Source: Bordetella parapertussis
GTDB taxonomy: Bacteria; Pseudomonadota; Gammaproteobacteria; Burkholderiales; Burkholderiaceae_B
Length of the DNA stretch: 17,186 nucleotides
Assembly: GCA_945862495.1 (NCBI GenBank)
Contig: CAMAYM010000057.1
Location: 1-17,186 of the forward strand
Direction of reading: 5' to 3'
The position numbers and the translations under genes are program-made. This document shows, piece by piece, positions 1 through 7,112 of the stretch. The notes below the pieces were generated by a model. It saw nothing but the letters and a program-made list of their open reading frames with translations, made no database searches and was not told the DNA's origin. Position 1 is the first letter of the stretch, and each line of letters begins with the position of its first letter.

Positions 1-631
1 AAAGTACCGTAATGTCTCTTTCTTGATTGATCGTACGCAGGGCATCCATGACGGATTTAGAATTGATTGGATCAAGCGATGCAACGGGTTCGTCAGCTAA
101 GATAATTTTTGGTTCTTGAACTAGCGCACGAGCAATGGCAACGCGCTGCTGCTGCCCACCAGATAATTGATCTGCTCTCTTTAAAGCCTGATCATCGAGA
201 CCCAAGGTGTATAAAGCATCAATCGCACGATCTCGGTCTTCCTCCGAAAACCGACCGAAAAGCTTGGGCCATCTTGGAGGATGATTGAGTCGACCCGTCA
301 ACACATTGGTCAATACATCTAAACGATCGACTAAATTGAATCGCTGAAAAATCATCGCACAATTGCGACGCCACGCGAGTAAGGCGTCGCCGTTCAAGCG
401 TGCGATATCAAGACCTTCGTAGAATATCGATCCAGAGGTGGGGTCTAGCAAACGATTAGTCAAATTTAATAAGGTCGATTTTCCCGCACCGGAGCGACCA
501 ATAATCGCAACCATCTGACCGCGGGGCACCTCGAAGCTGACCCCAGAGACTGCAATCGACTCTCCGAATCGCCGCTCCAAATTTTTAGTCACTAGCAAAC
601 CTGGAGCGGAACGGTCTTGATTCGGGATCAT
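1..631 (-). CDS. phnC: Phosphonate/phosphate-type ABC transporter ATP-binding protein PhnC (3' end outside the window)
   Basis: This is the ATPase of an ABC importer for phosphonate, phosphite or phosphate esters and works at the inner face of the cytoplasmic membrane. About 210 residues are visible. Walker A GRSGAGKST is at residues 45-53, a Q-loop FQRFNLV follows, the ABC signature LSGGQQQRVAIARA starts at residue 156, and Walker B ILADEP with the following SLDP lies near residues 177-190. The long insert after the Q-loop (DRLDVLTNVLTGRL, then an aromatic/proline-rich stretch) is typical of PhnC. The start ATG (629-631) overlaps the TGA stop of phnD (628-630), so the two are translationally coupled. 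The permease (phnE) would be expected beyond the left edge. Subfamily assignment is firm; the true substrate is not visible. Confidence 0.93.
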   Translation of the reverse strand, partial: MIPNQDRSAPGLLVTKNLERRFGESIAVSGVSFEVPRGQMVAIIGRSGAGKSTLLNLTNRLLDPTSGSIFYEGLDIARLNGDALLAWRRNCAMIFQRFNLVDRLDVLTNVLTGRLNHPPRWPKLFGRFSEEDRDRAIDALYTLGLDDQALKRADQLSGGQQQRVAIARALVQEPKIILADEPVASLDPINSKSVMDALRTINQERDITVL

Positions 632-1536
632 TTCTTCTTTTCAGCTTGGCGAAGCGCAATGAAGTCTGCATAAGCTTCATGATTTGTTGGGGCGATCCCT
701 CCAAAAATGTTGCTCCCAACAACTTCCCAAGCTGCCTTATCATTTTCAGGCATCTTGATCAAACACTCACTCATCTTTGCCTTCATAGCTTCTGGATAGC
801 TTTTACGTGTAGTAAAAGGCGCATTAGGGACACGAGGAGACTCGTAAATAAAGCGAAGGTCATCAAGCTTGATTGTGCCAACAGCCGCAGCTCGGATATG
901 CGCACCCGCGGTTGGTGAGTAATACCAATTTGTTGCAGCGTCCACTGAACCGTTTGCTACGGCGACCAAGCTATTGTCATGCGAGCCTGTTTGGACTAAG
1001 CGACTAAAAAGGATAGGTTCGTTTTTGGCTGAAACATAACCCTTTTCTCTGAAGTAGTGCATGGGCAACACATAGCCAGAAGCAGAAGTTGGCGTGGGCC
1101 ACCCCATGGACTTGCCCTTAAGATCTTCGATTTTTTGGTATGGAGAGTTTGCCTTGACCACGACGACCCACTTGTAGCCAAGTTCGCCGTCTTTTGACAT
1201 ATCCATCGCTACCGGTTGCACATCGCCTTTTAACAAGTCATGCGCAATGGCGTACTGAGCAGGTCCAAGCCATGCGAGCTGAACATCCCCCTGAACCATG
1301 GCTTCGATCACCCCTGAATAGTCATTTGTGACGCGCATTGTCACCTTATCTATGCCCATGCATTTGGCAAGATACGGACCCATGGGTGCCCAGCGGAGAT
1401 TTCCTGACTGGATGTTTTCACCAGAAGCAATACCAAACGTTATAGATTTGTACTTTTGACGCCAGTCATCTTGAGCGACAGCGTGAGAGGACAAGAGTGC
1501 GATAAGCGATAAAGATAAGGCGAAGTGTTTAATCAT
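628..1536 (-). CDS. phnD: PhnD-type periplasmic phosphonate/phosphite-binding protein
   Basis: A 302-residue periplasmic receptor that delivers its ligand to the ABC importer whose ATPase is encoded immediately downstream. Residues 1-21 form a signal peptide ending in HAVAQ. The mature protein shows the PhnD-family pattern: FGIASGEN near residue 34, RWAPMGPYLAK near 49-58, then DYSGVIEAMVQGDVQLAWLGPAQYA at about 72-96, which in PhnD proteins lines the binding cleft; PNAPFTTRKSYPEAMK lies later. A good ribosome binding site (GAGGAG) sits 6 bases before the ATG. The overlap with phnC shows one operon. A Pho-box candidate upstream (1580-1597) suggests induction by phosphate limitation. The ligand may be a phosphonate, phosphite or a phosphate ester; sequence alone does not decide. 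Confidence 0.92.
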   Translation of the reverse strand: MIKHFALSLSLIALLSSHAVAQDDWRQKYKSITFGIASGENIQSGNLRWAPMGPYLAKCMGIDKVTMRVTNDYSGVIEAMVQGDVQLAWLGPAQYAIAHDLLKGDVQPVAMDMSKDGELGYKWVVVVKANSPYQKIEDLKGKSMGWPTPTSASGYVLPMHYFREKGYVSAKNEPILFSRLVQTGSHDNSLVAVANGSVDAATNWYYSPTAGAHIRAAAVGTIKLDDLRFIYESPRVPNAPFTTRKSYPEAMKAKMSECLIKMPENDKAAWEVVGSNIFGGIAPTNHEAYADFIALRQAEKKK

Positions 1537-1579
1537 GATGACTCCTCAAGGGTTGACCCGTATATTGAAGTCTTTTGTT

Positions 1580-1597
1580 ATGACGCAATCATGACAC
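1580..1597 (-). promoter_or_regulatory. Candidate Pho box upstream of phnDC
   Basis: Read on the minus strand, the bases are GTGTCAT-GATT-GCGTCAT: two 7-mers separated by exactly 4 bases. The PhoB consensus is CTGTCAT-N4-CTGTCAY. The first repeat matches 6 of 7 and the second 5 of 7. The site ends 43 bases before the phnD start. An AT-rich stretch with CAATATA follows after about 12 bases and could supply a -10 element. Placement, orientation and spacing all fit a PhoB-activated promoter for phnDC. Binding is inferred. Confidence 0.6.
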
Positions 1598-1609
1598 GCT
1601 GAACTACCT

Positions 1610-2734
1610 TCACTCAGGTACAGACCTCATCTTATCCAACGCCTCGACCACCTCGTAGACAGCGAGGTTATTGACAGAGGAAACCTTAGCCTTGAACGAT
1701 GGCAGGTTAGCGATCAATTGATCAACTGCATCGGGTAAATCACGCATCTTCGTCACCACAAGCCCGTATTCATTCTTAATCACCCAACTGGTATTAAACC
1801 GCTCTTGCGGCATCGTCGCGGCGTTTTTGAAAGTGATGACAGGAAGTCCCATCTGGATAGATTCACTCAGACTCCCTGGTCCCGGCTTTCCAATAAAGTA
1901 ATCACTGAGCTGCATGAGGCTGTTGATTTCAGAAGTAAAACCAAACACAAGGTGCTTTACTAAAGGCTTGAGTGCTTGGATTTTTTTTGCAAGTATTTCG
2001 TTATGGCCACAAACAAAGATCATTTGCCTATTGGATAAATCTTTGGCGATTTTTAGCATCTGGGTAGATCCGTGGCCGCCAAACATGACAAGACCTGTCG
2101 CTTGATCGGGATCTAAGCCGAGCTCTTGGCGTCGATGCTGTCGATCAATTTTTGGAGAACGATAAAATGCAGGTCGCAAAATCATCCCAGAAGTTTGAGT
2201 GATCTGGCTATCGCGATACCCTGCCTCTCGCGCCTGTGAAACCGCTTGATCCGAACCACAAATGAGATACTGCTCCTGATCGGCCTCGATCCAAAAGTTG
2301 GGTGGATAATCTGCCAGGTCAGTCAAAACCGTTACGTAAGGCACGTTGGGACATTGATCTTTAAGCGCCTCGAACATGACCTTGTTGAAATTTGGAATCA
2401 GTGAAACAACCAAATCAGGGGGATCCGTTTTCCAAAACTTTTGGATTTTTAATTTAAGTTTTGTGTGGGTTAGACGGATCATGGCTTGGAAAATTTTAAG
2501 TTCCGTTGCTAATCCGCGCGTCCATCCCTTTTTGAGTCTTAAGTTGTATAAGTCCTCTGGGGCAAATCCCGTCAATTTTTGGAAATAACGCTCTGAATCG
2601 ATTACTTCAAAAAGATTGATTAGTGAAACACTCCATTCAGGATGTATTTCAGTGATTACTTCCTGCAGAGCGAGTGCAGCAGAACGGTGGCCGCCGCCTG
2701 CATTAAAGTAGATAAGGTGAATTTTTCTGCTCAT
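1610..2734 (-). CDS. MGDG-synthase-like glycosyltransferase (GT28 type)
   Basis: A 374-residue GT-B glycosyltransferase of the monogalactosyldiacylglycerol-synthase/MurG group, which usually moves a sugar from a nucleotide donor to a diacylglycerol or similar lipid at the membrane. The N-terminal MGDG-synthase motif FNAGGGHRSAA is at residues 10-20. The C-terminal donor-binding half shows MFGGHGS (217-223) and GKPGPGSLSE (282-291), followed by MGLPVITFKN and MPQERFN. There is no signal peptide or membrane helix. I chose the ATG at 2734; a TTG seven codons upstream is also open, but neither has a good ribosome binding site and the homologous part starts after the ATG. It lies upstream of and in the same direction as phnDC, separated by the Pho-box gap. 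Acceptor and sugar are unknown. Confidence 0.8.
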   Translation of the reverse strand: MSRKIHLIYFNAGGGHRSAALALQEVITEIHPEWSVSLINLFEVIDSERYFQKLTGFAPEDLYNLRLKKGWTRGLATELKIFQAMIRLTHTKLKLKIQKFWKTDPPDLVVSLIPNFNKVMFEALKDQCPNVPYVTVLTDLADYPPNFWIEADQEQYLICGSDQAVSQAREAGYRDSQITQTSGMILRPAFYRSPKIDRQHRRQELGLDPDQATGLVMFGGHGSTQMLKIAKDLSNRQMIFVCGHNEILAKKIQALKPLVKHLVFGFTSEINSLMQLSDYFIGKPGPGSLSESIQMGLPVITFKNAATMPQERFNTSWVIKNEYGLVVTKMRDLPDAVDQLIANLPSFKAKVSSVNNLAVYEVVEALDKMRSVPE

Positions 2735-2760
2735 AATTGAATTAGGTTGCCACAAGAATG

Positions 2761-2786
2761 TTTCATCAAGATGAAATAAACGTCAA
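2761..2786 (-). promoter_or_regulatory. Promoter/operator candidate for the glycosyltransferase gene
   Basis: A perfect palindrome, TTTCATC-AA-GATGAAA on the plus strand, covers 2761-2776. On the minus strand a TTGACG element (2781-2786) sits just upstream and resembles a -35 box. The palindrome would then fill the spacer before a poor -10 near 2758-2763. A repressor-type operator in front of the gene starting at 2734 is plausible. The -10 is weak, so the promoter call is tentative; the palindrome itself is certain. Confidence 0.35.
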
Positions 2787-2807
2787 GAGTGCGTTTGAAT
2801 GGAATCA

Positions 2808-3182
2808 CTAAACAATAAGTGTTGCGCTCAATTCCCTAATGCGCTCATCTAAATAATAGCCACCATATTCTGTGTAATGTAGAAACTTTCTGTTGCAATG
2901 CATGCATTCACAAACATCTGCCCTGTCATAGGGGTGATGTTGTATCGAAATGGGGGCATCCTCGGACCAAAGATTTGTTCCATCGGGGTGATATTCATCC
3001 CAACGGGCCTCAGCACCCTCTGCCCGAAGCGTTCCCAAAACTTTCAATTTTCCAAGATCGAAATAACCTGGTTTTGATATCCACCCCGGACAAGAGAGCG
3101 AGGAGCATTCTGAGCAAGCTTCGACTGTCCTTGGGGACTGAGCAATATCGAATAGTTGATCTCTATCTAGTTTTTTAATCAC
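2808..3182 (-). CDS. Conserved-looking cysteine-rich hypothetical protein, possible zinc-binding
   Basis: A 124-residue protein that I do not recognise by name. Two cysteine groups stand out: C23, C26 and C31 near the N-terminus (CSECSSLSC) and C91, C93 and C96 later (CECMHC), with H82 and H83 between. The spacing suggests a structural metal site such as zinc, which is inference. The end is tyrosine-rich (HYTEYGGYYLDERIREL). There is no signal peptide or membrane helix, so it is probably cytosolic. The start is a GTG at 3182, chosen because a GAGGG ribosome binding site (about 3192-3196) lies at suitable distance and no in-frame ATG is near. That site lies inside a hairpin described separately. 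The next gene in this direction begins about 70 bases beyond its stop. Confidence 0.72.
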   Translation of the reverse strand: MIKKLDRDQLFDIAQSPRTVEACSECSSLSCPGWISKPGYFDLGKLKVLGTLRAEGAEARWDEYHPDGTNLWSEDAPISIQHHPYDRADVCECMHCNRKFLHYTEYGGYYLDERIRELSATLIV

Positions 3183-3183
3183 T

Positions 3184-3222
3184 TAGGTACACCCTCAGAC
3201 GATACCCAAGGGATTGTACCTA
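3184..3222 (-). promoter_or_regulatory. Hairpin that covers the ribosome binding site of the 124-aa gene
   Basis: On the minus-strand transcript, TAGGTACA (3222-3215) pairs with TGTACCTA (3191-3184), and after a 2-base bulge CCCT (3212-3209) pairs with AGGG (3195-3192). This gives a 12-pair stem with a 13-base loop. The GAGGG ribosome binding site falls largely in the stem, and the GTG start follows the stem after one base. The structure would hinder initiation unless opened, as in RNA thermometers or ligand-controlled leaders. It could also act as a DNA operator. No known riboswitch class is recognised. Confidence 0.45.
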
Positions 3223-3356
3223 GCCCAAAGCTTGGTCTTTTCTTTTAGCATCAACGACAGCAGCAAATAATCGTCGCGCAGCAAACAACAATACTTAGCC
3301 CAATGATTGACAATTTATCTGCCTAAGCGCGCAGTCACCCAGAACCGGAGGAGTTT

Positions 3357-4337
3357 ATGAAACTTTTACATCGTGCAACTATCGTCATGGCGGGCGCCCT
3401 GACACTTGGCCTCGCCACAACCGCATATTCACAAACCGTGATGCGCAACAGCATCTCTGTCGCCCAAAACTCGCACCAAGGAGTAGGCATTGATGTACTG
3501 GCCCAAGAAGTAGAAAAAGGTACCAACGGCCGCATCATTATTAAAAACTTCTACTCCGGCAGCCTTGGGGGAGAAAGAGAAAGTATTGAGTCCGTGCAAT
3601 TGGGGACGCAAGAGCTTGCTGGGAGTAGTACAGGACCCATACCAAACTTTGTGCCCGCTGTCCGTATTTTAGATATCCCTTTCTTATTTCGTGACAAGGC
3701 CCATGCGCGCGCCGTGCTAGACGGCCCTATTGGTCAAGCGATGCTAAAGGAATTTGATAGCAAGGGCTTCAAAGCACTGGCCTGGTCTGAGAATGGTGTT
3801 CGGCACATGACGAACAGTAAGAGACCCGTGAACGGACCGGATGACTTAAAAGGGCTCAAGATGCGGACGATGGAAAACCCCGTCCACGTCGCGGCATACA
3901 AGGGCTTTGGAATCATCACCACCCCAATGGCATTTCCTGAGGTATTTACAGCCTTACAGCAAGGTGTAGTGGATGGTCAGGAAAACCCCCTTTCCGTCAT
4001 CATGGCCTCGAAATTTGACCAAGTACAAAAGCATATGACCTTGACGGGTCACGTCTATAGCCCCGCCATTTTTCTGATGAACAAAGCGGCCTTTGATAAG
4101 CTCTCCCCGGCTGATCAAAAAGTCTTTTTAGATGCGGCTAAGGTTGCCTCACAGGCTCAACGTGCACGCGTTGATCAAGACGATGCAAATGGTGTGGCCG
4201 AATTACGCAAGAAAGGCATGTCCGTCGTCGAGAATGTCGACAAAGCAGCCTTTGTCGCCAAGCTTCAACCGGTAAATGCACAATTTGAAAAAGAGTTTGG
4301 CAAAGATAAGATCGACGCCATCCGCAATTACAAGTAA
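3357..4337 (+). CDS. dctP: TRAP transporter solute-binding protein, DctP family
   Basis: A 326-residue periplasmic receptor of a tripartite ATP-independent (TRAP) transporter, which captures an organic acid and passes it to a sodium- or proton-driven permease. Residues 1-26 are a signal peptide (ending TTAYSQ). DctP hallmarks are present: YSGSLGGERESIESVQLGTQEL (66-88), LKGLKMRTMENP (165-175) whose Arg170 is at the position that normally salt-bridges the ligand carboxylate, and VDGQENP (205-211). A strong ribosome binding site (GGAGGAG) precedes the ATG. A perfect TTGACA (3307-3312) lies upstream but has no convincing -10. The membrane subunits follow on the same strand. C4-dicarboxylate is only one of many possible ligands, and no catabolic gene nearby helps decide. 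Confidence 0.93.
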   Translation: MKLLHRATIVMAGALTLGLATTAYSQTVMRNSISVAQNSHQGVGIDVLAQEVEKGTNGRIIIKNFYSGSLGGERESIESVQLGTQELAGSSTGPIPNFVPAVRILDIPFLFRDKAHARAVLDGPIGQAMLKEFDSKGFKALAWSENGVRHMTNSKRPVNGPDDLKGLKMRTMENPVHVAAYKGFGIITTPMAFPEVFTALQQGVVDGQENPLSVIMASKFDQVQKHMTLTGHVYSPAIFLMNKAAFDKLSPADQKVFLDAAKVASQAQRARVDQDDANGVAELRKKGMSVVENVDKAAFVAKLQPVNAQFEKEFGKDKIDAIRNYK

Positions 4338-4353
4338 TTGATCGTGTTCTGAC

Positions 4354-4383
4354 ATGGGCGTAGCGCGCAAGTGCTACGCCCAT
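4354..4383 (+). terminator. Strong intercistronic hairpin between dctP and dctQ
   Basis: ATGGGCGTAGC (4354-4364) and GCTACGCCCAT (4373-4383) form a perfect 11-pair stem with an 8-base loop, 16 bases after the dctP stop and 16 bases before the dctQ ATG. The following bases are TCTTTCT, a poor T-tract, so it may be a leaky terminator or an mRNA 3'-end stabiliser. Either would give more receptor than permease. Confidence 0.65.
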
Positions 4384-4399
4384 TCTTTCTGGATTCAGA

Positions 4400-4894
4400 A
4401 TGAAACAGTTTTTGTTTACGTTAGAAAATCTGACCACCCGTTTCTCAACGCTGGTGGCCTGCTTGATGATGGCGCTTGCCGCTTCGCTTGGTATGTTCCA
4501 AGTCATCATGCGGTTTGTGTTGGAAATCCCAGCGGAATGGACTGAGGTTCTCATTCGTTTTAGCCTGATCTGGATGGTCTTTATGGGGATCCCCTATGCC
4601 TTTAGAGCCGGCGCGATGGTCAGCGTTGATGTGCTGGCACGTTGGGTCGGTCCAATCGGCAAGCGCATTCTTTCATTTTGCACTTGCGTCGCAGCACTCA
4701 TTTTGGTGGTCACTATTATTTGGTGGGGCTGGGACTATTCGACACGAGGCCGGATGCAAAGCGTGATTGGTCTCGAGGGAGTCACCATGTTTTGGGCCTA
4801 TTTAGCCCTCCCTGTTGGTGGACTCTTTTGTATCCCCGCGATTGTGGCGCAGTTTTTTGATCCTCAAAATAGTGAACTGGAGGCTGCACAATGA
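4400..4894 (+). CDS. dctQ: TRAP transporter small permease, DctQ family
   Basis: A 164-residue inner-membrane protein with four predicted hydrophobic helices at about residues 14-40, 45-66, 88-110 and 128-152, the standard DctQ layout. Typical features are the RFVLEIPAEWTEVLIRFSLIWMVFMG stretch around helix 2, split by a polar turn, and FRAGAMVSVDVL after it. It forms the membrane complex with the large subunit encoded next and helps dock the receptor. The ribosome binding site is weak, and the intercistronic hairpin ends 16 bases before the ATG, so its expression may be lower than that of dctP. Its last four bases overlap the start of dctM (ATGA). Confidence 0.92.
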   Translation: MKQFLFTLENLTTRFSTLVACLMMALAASLGMFQVIMRFVLEIPAEWTEVLIRFSLIWMVFMGIPYAFRAGAMVSVDVLARWVGPIGKRILSFCTCVAALILVVTIIWWGWDYSTRGRMQSVIGLEGVTMFWAYLALPVGGLFCIPAIVAQFFDPQNSELEAAQ

Positions 4895-6165
4895 GCATCA
4901 CCATGCTAATTACGATGATGCTGTGCTTTACGCTCACTATTTCTGTCGCGGTCTCGATCGGACTTGCTGCAATTTTGGGTATTCAAATCGCCAATATCAA
5001 CATGCTGATTTCAGTCAAAGAGATGTTTAACTCTTTGAACAAGTTTCCTTTAGCGGCGATTCCATTTTTTATTTTGGCCGGCAATCTCATGGAAACCGGC
5101 GGTATTTCGCGACGGCTCGTAGAGTTTGCAAAAAGTATTGTTGGAGGTGTCCAAGGCGGGTTACCGATGACCTGTGTGCTGACCTGCATGATTTTCGCTG
5201 CGGTGTCGGGCTCAAGTGTTGCGACAACCTTTGCCATCGGGGCCATTTTGATTCCGGCCTTAATCAAACATGGCTATCCGACGAACTATGCGGCCGCTCT
5301 GCAAGCTACAAGCGCAGAGTTAGGTGTGATTATTCCTCCCTCTATCCCACTGATTTTGTACGGTGTCGCTGCAGAGGTATCGATCGGTGAATTGTTTATC
5401 GCAGGGTTTGGACCTGGCATCTTTATCGGTGTATCTCTGATGCTCTTTGTCCACCTGTACTGCCGATGGAAAGGCTGGGGAAAGAACGATGGCGATGGTC
5501 GACTCAGTGTGGGACGTGCGACGATTCAAGCCGCCTGGGCCCTGTTGATGCCAGTCATCATCCTGGGTGGCATTTATGGTGGTGTCTTTACACCCACAGA
5601 AGCCGCTGCGGTCGCTGTCTTTTATGCCTTATTCGTAGGCATGGTGGTGTATGGCGAAATCAAACCACGTCATTTATTCCCAATTCTCAAGAAATCTGTC
5701 GTGTCGAGTGCGGTGATCATGTTCATCATCGCCAACGCAGGCTTGTTCGCATTTTTATTAACGCGCGCGGGTGTGCCAGGTGAAATAGGCAACTGGCTGA
5801 ATACAGTCCTTGAGTCACCCGCAATGTTTTTGCTAGGTGTCAACCTTGCCCTGTTTGTGATCGGTATGTTTATTGAAACAAGTGCGGCTATCCTGGTTTT
5901 GGCACCCATTCTCGTTCCGGTTGCCATCCATTTTGGTATCGATCCCGTTCATTTCGGACTGGTCATGGTGATTAACCTTGCTATGGGCATGATCACCCCT
6001 CCGTTCGGAGTCAACTTGTTCGCCGCATGCACCATCGCACGTATTTCTCTCGATCAAATTGTGGGTCGACTGATACCCTTTATTGTCGTTATTTTTTGTT
6101 GTCTGATGGTGGTCACTTATGTTCCGGTCATTTCACTTGGGCTAAGGGATTTGGTTTACAAATAA
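4891..6165 (+). CDS. dctM: TRAP transporter large permease, DctM family
   Basis: A 424-residue inner-membrane transport channel of the TRAP system, of usual family length. It is hydrophobic throughout, with roughly twelve membrane segments. Characteristic stretches include FPLAAIPFFILAGNLMETGGISRRLVEFA in the first third, the MIFAAVSGSSVATTFAIG loop, the ELGVIIPPSIPLILYGV re-entrant region, and in the second half FTPTEAAAVAVFYAL and MGMITPPFGVNLF. These repeat elements form the two substrate/ion-binding halves. A ribosome binding site GGAGG lies within the end of dctQ, and the two genes overlap by four bases, indicating translational coupling. The stop lies only 11 bases from the end of the convergent gene. 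Confidence 0.95.
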   Translation: MSITMLITMMLCFTLTISVAVSIGLAAILGIQIANINMLISVKEMFNSLNKFPLAAIPFFILAGNLMETGGISRRLVEFAKSIVGGVQGGLPMTCVLTCMIFAAVSGSSVATTFAIGAILIPALIKHGYPTNYAAALQATSAELGVIIPPSIPLILYGVAAEVSIGELFIAGFGPGIFIGVSLMLFVHLYCRWKGWGKNDGDGRLSVGRATIQAAWALLMPVIILGGIYGGVFTPTEAAAVAVFYALFVGMVVYGEIKPRHLFPILKKSVVSSAVIMFIIANAGLFAFLLTRAGVPGEIGNWLNTVLESPAMFLLGVNLALFVIGMFIETSAAILVLAPILVPVAIHFGIDPVHFGLVMVINLAMGMITPPFGVNLFAACTIARISLDQIVGRLIPFIVVIFCCLMVVTYVPVISLGLRDLVYK

Positions 6166-6176
6166 ACGCGGCCATG

Positions 6177-7094
6177 TCACTCTTTGTTCGGCTGCGTCCC
6201 TAGGTAGCCGAACCTGCGCAATAATTCGACGGTGGCCCCATCGGCCATCAGGTCGCGCTCAAGGCGATACTTCTCTCCAAAAAAAGCTTGGCTGGCTTCG
6301 CGATCATTCAAAACTGTTCTTAGAACATTCAACGCAGCTTCCCGATCAAAGATGCTTTCCATATAAAGTACTCTCGTACCGGCAGAGCCAGAACCGAACG
6401 CAAAAACGAAGTATTGGAATTGCAGATTTCCCTCACGGGGCGTCTTCGGACCGGTGATGACTGCGACCGCTTTTTCGAATTCTCCAGGCTTTAGCTTTTT
6501 ACTAAGTTCGCGCACTGCTTGGTCCAAGGCTTCGATCTGGACGTTTGCTGCATCAGTGGCATTTGCAAGAAGAAGAGGCGCAATCTTACGCGCATACGTA
6601 TTGACCGATACCATATCAGCCTTTTCGCGCGTCAAAATCTCTTCGAGATAGGCACGTGTCACCAAAAGGATATTTTTCTGACGCGCTATTTGTAGCTCGG
6701 TAAATGACGCGCTGGCTAGATCTGTTTCAGTCTTTTTTGTCTGATTGAGTAAAGTGCTCAACCTTTCTAGCCAACGTTTATCCGTTGGATTTTCACTCAA
6801 CCCGATAGACGCCGAATACACACCAAGAGGCAAATGCGAAATAGACTTAAGGTAGTGATAATTGGAAGGCGTGTAAGGTAAAGAGCCCAAATCTTCGCCC
6901 CTGATCAAGGTCACGGTGTCCGTCACTAGAAAGACAGGTTGGTCACTCTTTAAAGCAAGGGCACGCGCTGCCGCGTAAGATTCTCTTGCGGCCACGTTGA
7001 GATCGTGAAACAAAGGTGGCACTGGCTGATTAGCCAATACGGGCAGTGTCAACGCGCAGAAGAGCGTTATGAATTTAAATAGAGTTCTGTACAT
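6177..7094 (-). CDS. Exported hypothetical protein of 305 residues
   Basis: I do not recognise a family. Residues 1-21 form a signal peptide (hydrophobic core FKFITLFCALTLPVL, then ANQ), so the protein is expected in the periplasm. There is no lipobox cysteine in a convincing position. The mature part is mostly helical in character, with charged helices around residues 100-210 (ERLSTLLNQTKKTETDL, then ELSKKLKPGEFEKAV), and a more mixed region near 220-250 (FQYFVFAFGSGSAGTRVLYMES). It has no cysteine in the mature chain and no catalytic motif that I can identify. GGAG before the ATG supports the start. It lies 18 bases downstream of the LprI-like gene on the same strand, suggesting one transcript. 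Confidence 0.78.
   Translation of the reverse strand: MYRTLFKFITLFCALTLPVLANQPVPPLFHDLNVAARESYAAARALALKSDQPVFLVTDTVTLIRGEDLGSLPYTPSNYHYLKSISHLPLGVYSASIGLSENPTDKRWLERLSTLLNQTKKTETDLASASFTELQIARQKNILLVTRAYLEEILTREKADMVSVNTYARKIAPLLLANATDAANVQIEALDQAVRELSKKLKPGEFEKAVAVITGPKTPREGNLQFQYFVFAFGSGSAGTRVLYMESIFDREAALNVLRTVLNDREASQAFFGEKYRLERDLMADGATVELLRRFGYLGTQPNKE
6186..6213. terminator. Possible shared hairpin at the dctM / 305-aa gene convergence
   Basis: GTTCGGCT (6186-6193) and AGCCGAAC (6206-6213) form an 8-pair stem with a 12-base loop, 20 bases past the dctM stop. It lies inside the last codons of the convergent gene. There is no T-tract on either strand, so termination activity is doubtful. 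Confidence 0.3.
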
Positions 7095-7112
7095 TGTGAC
7101 TCCAGCAAGACA

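Noticed and set aside
4138..4554. Minus-strand reading frame (138 codons) across the dctP end and dctQ start
   Set aside because: It covers two well-supported TRAP genes and the hairpin between them, and its translation has no domain character.
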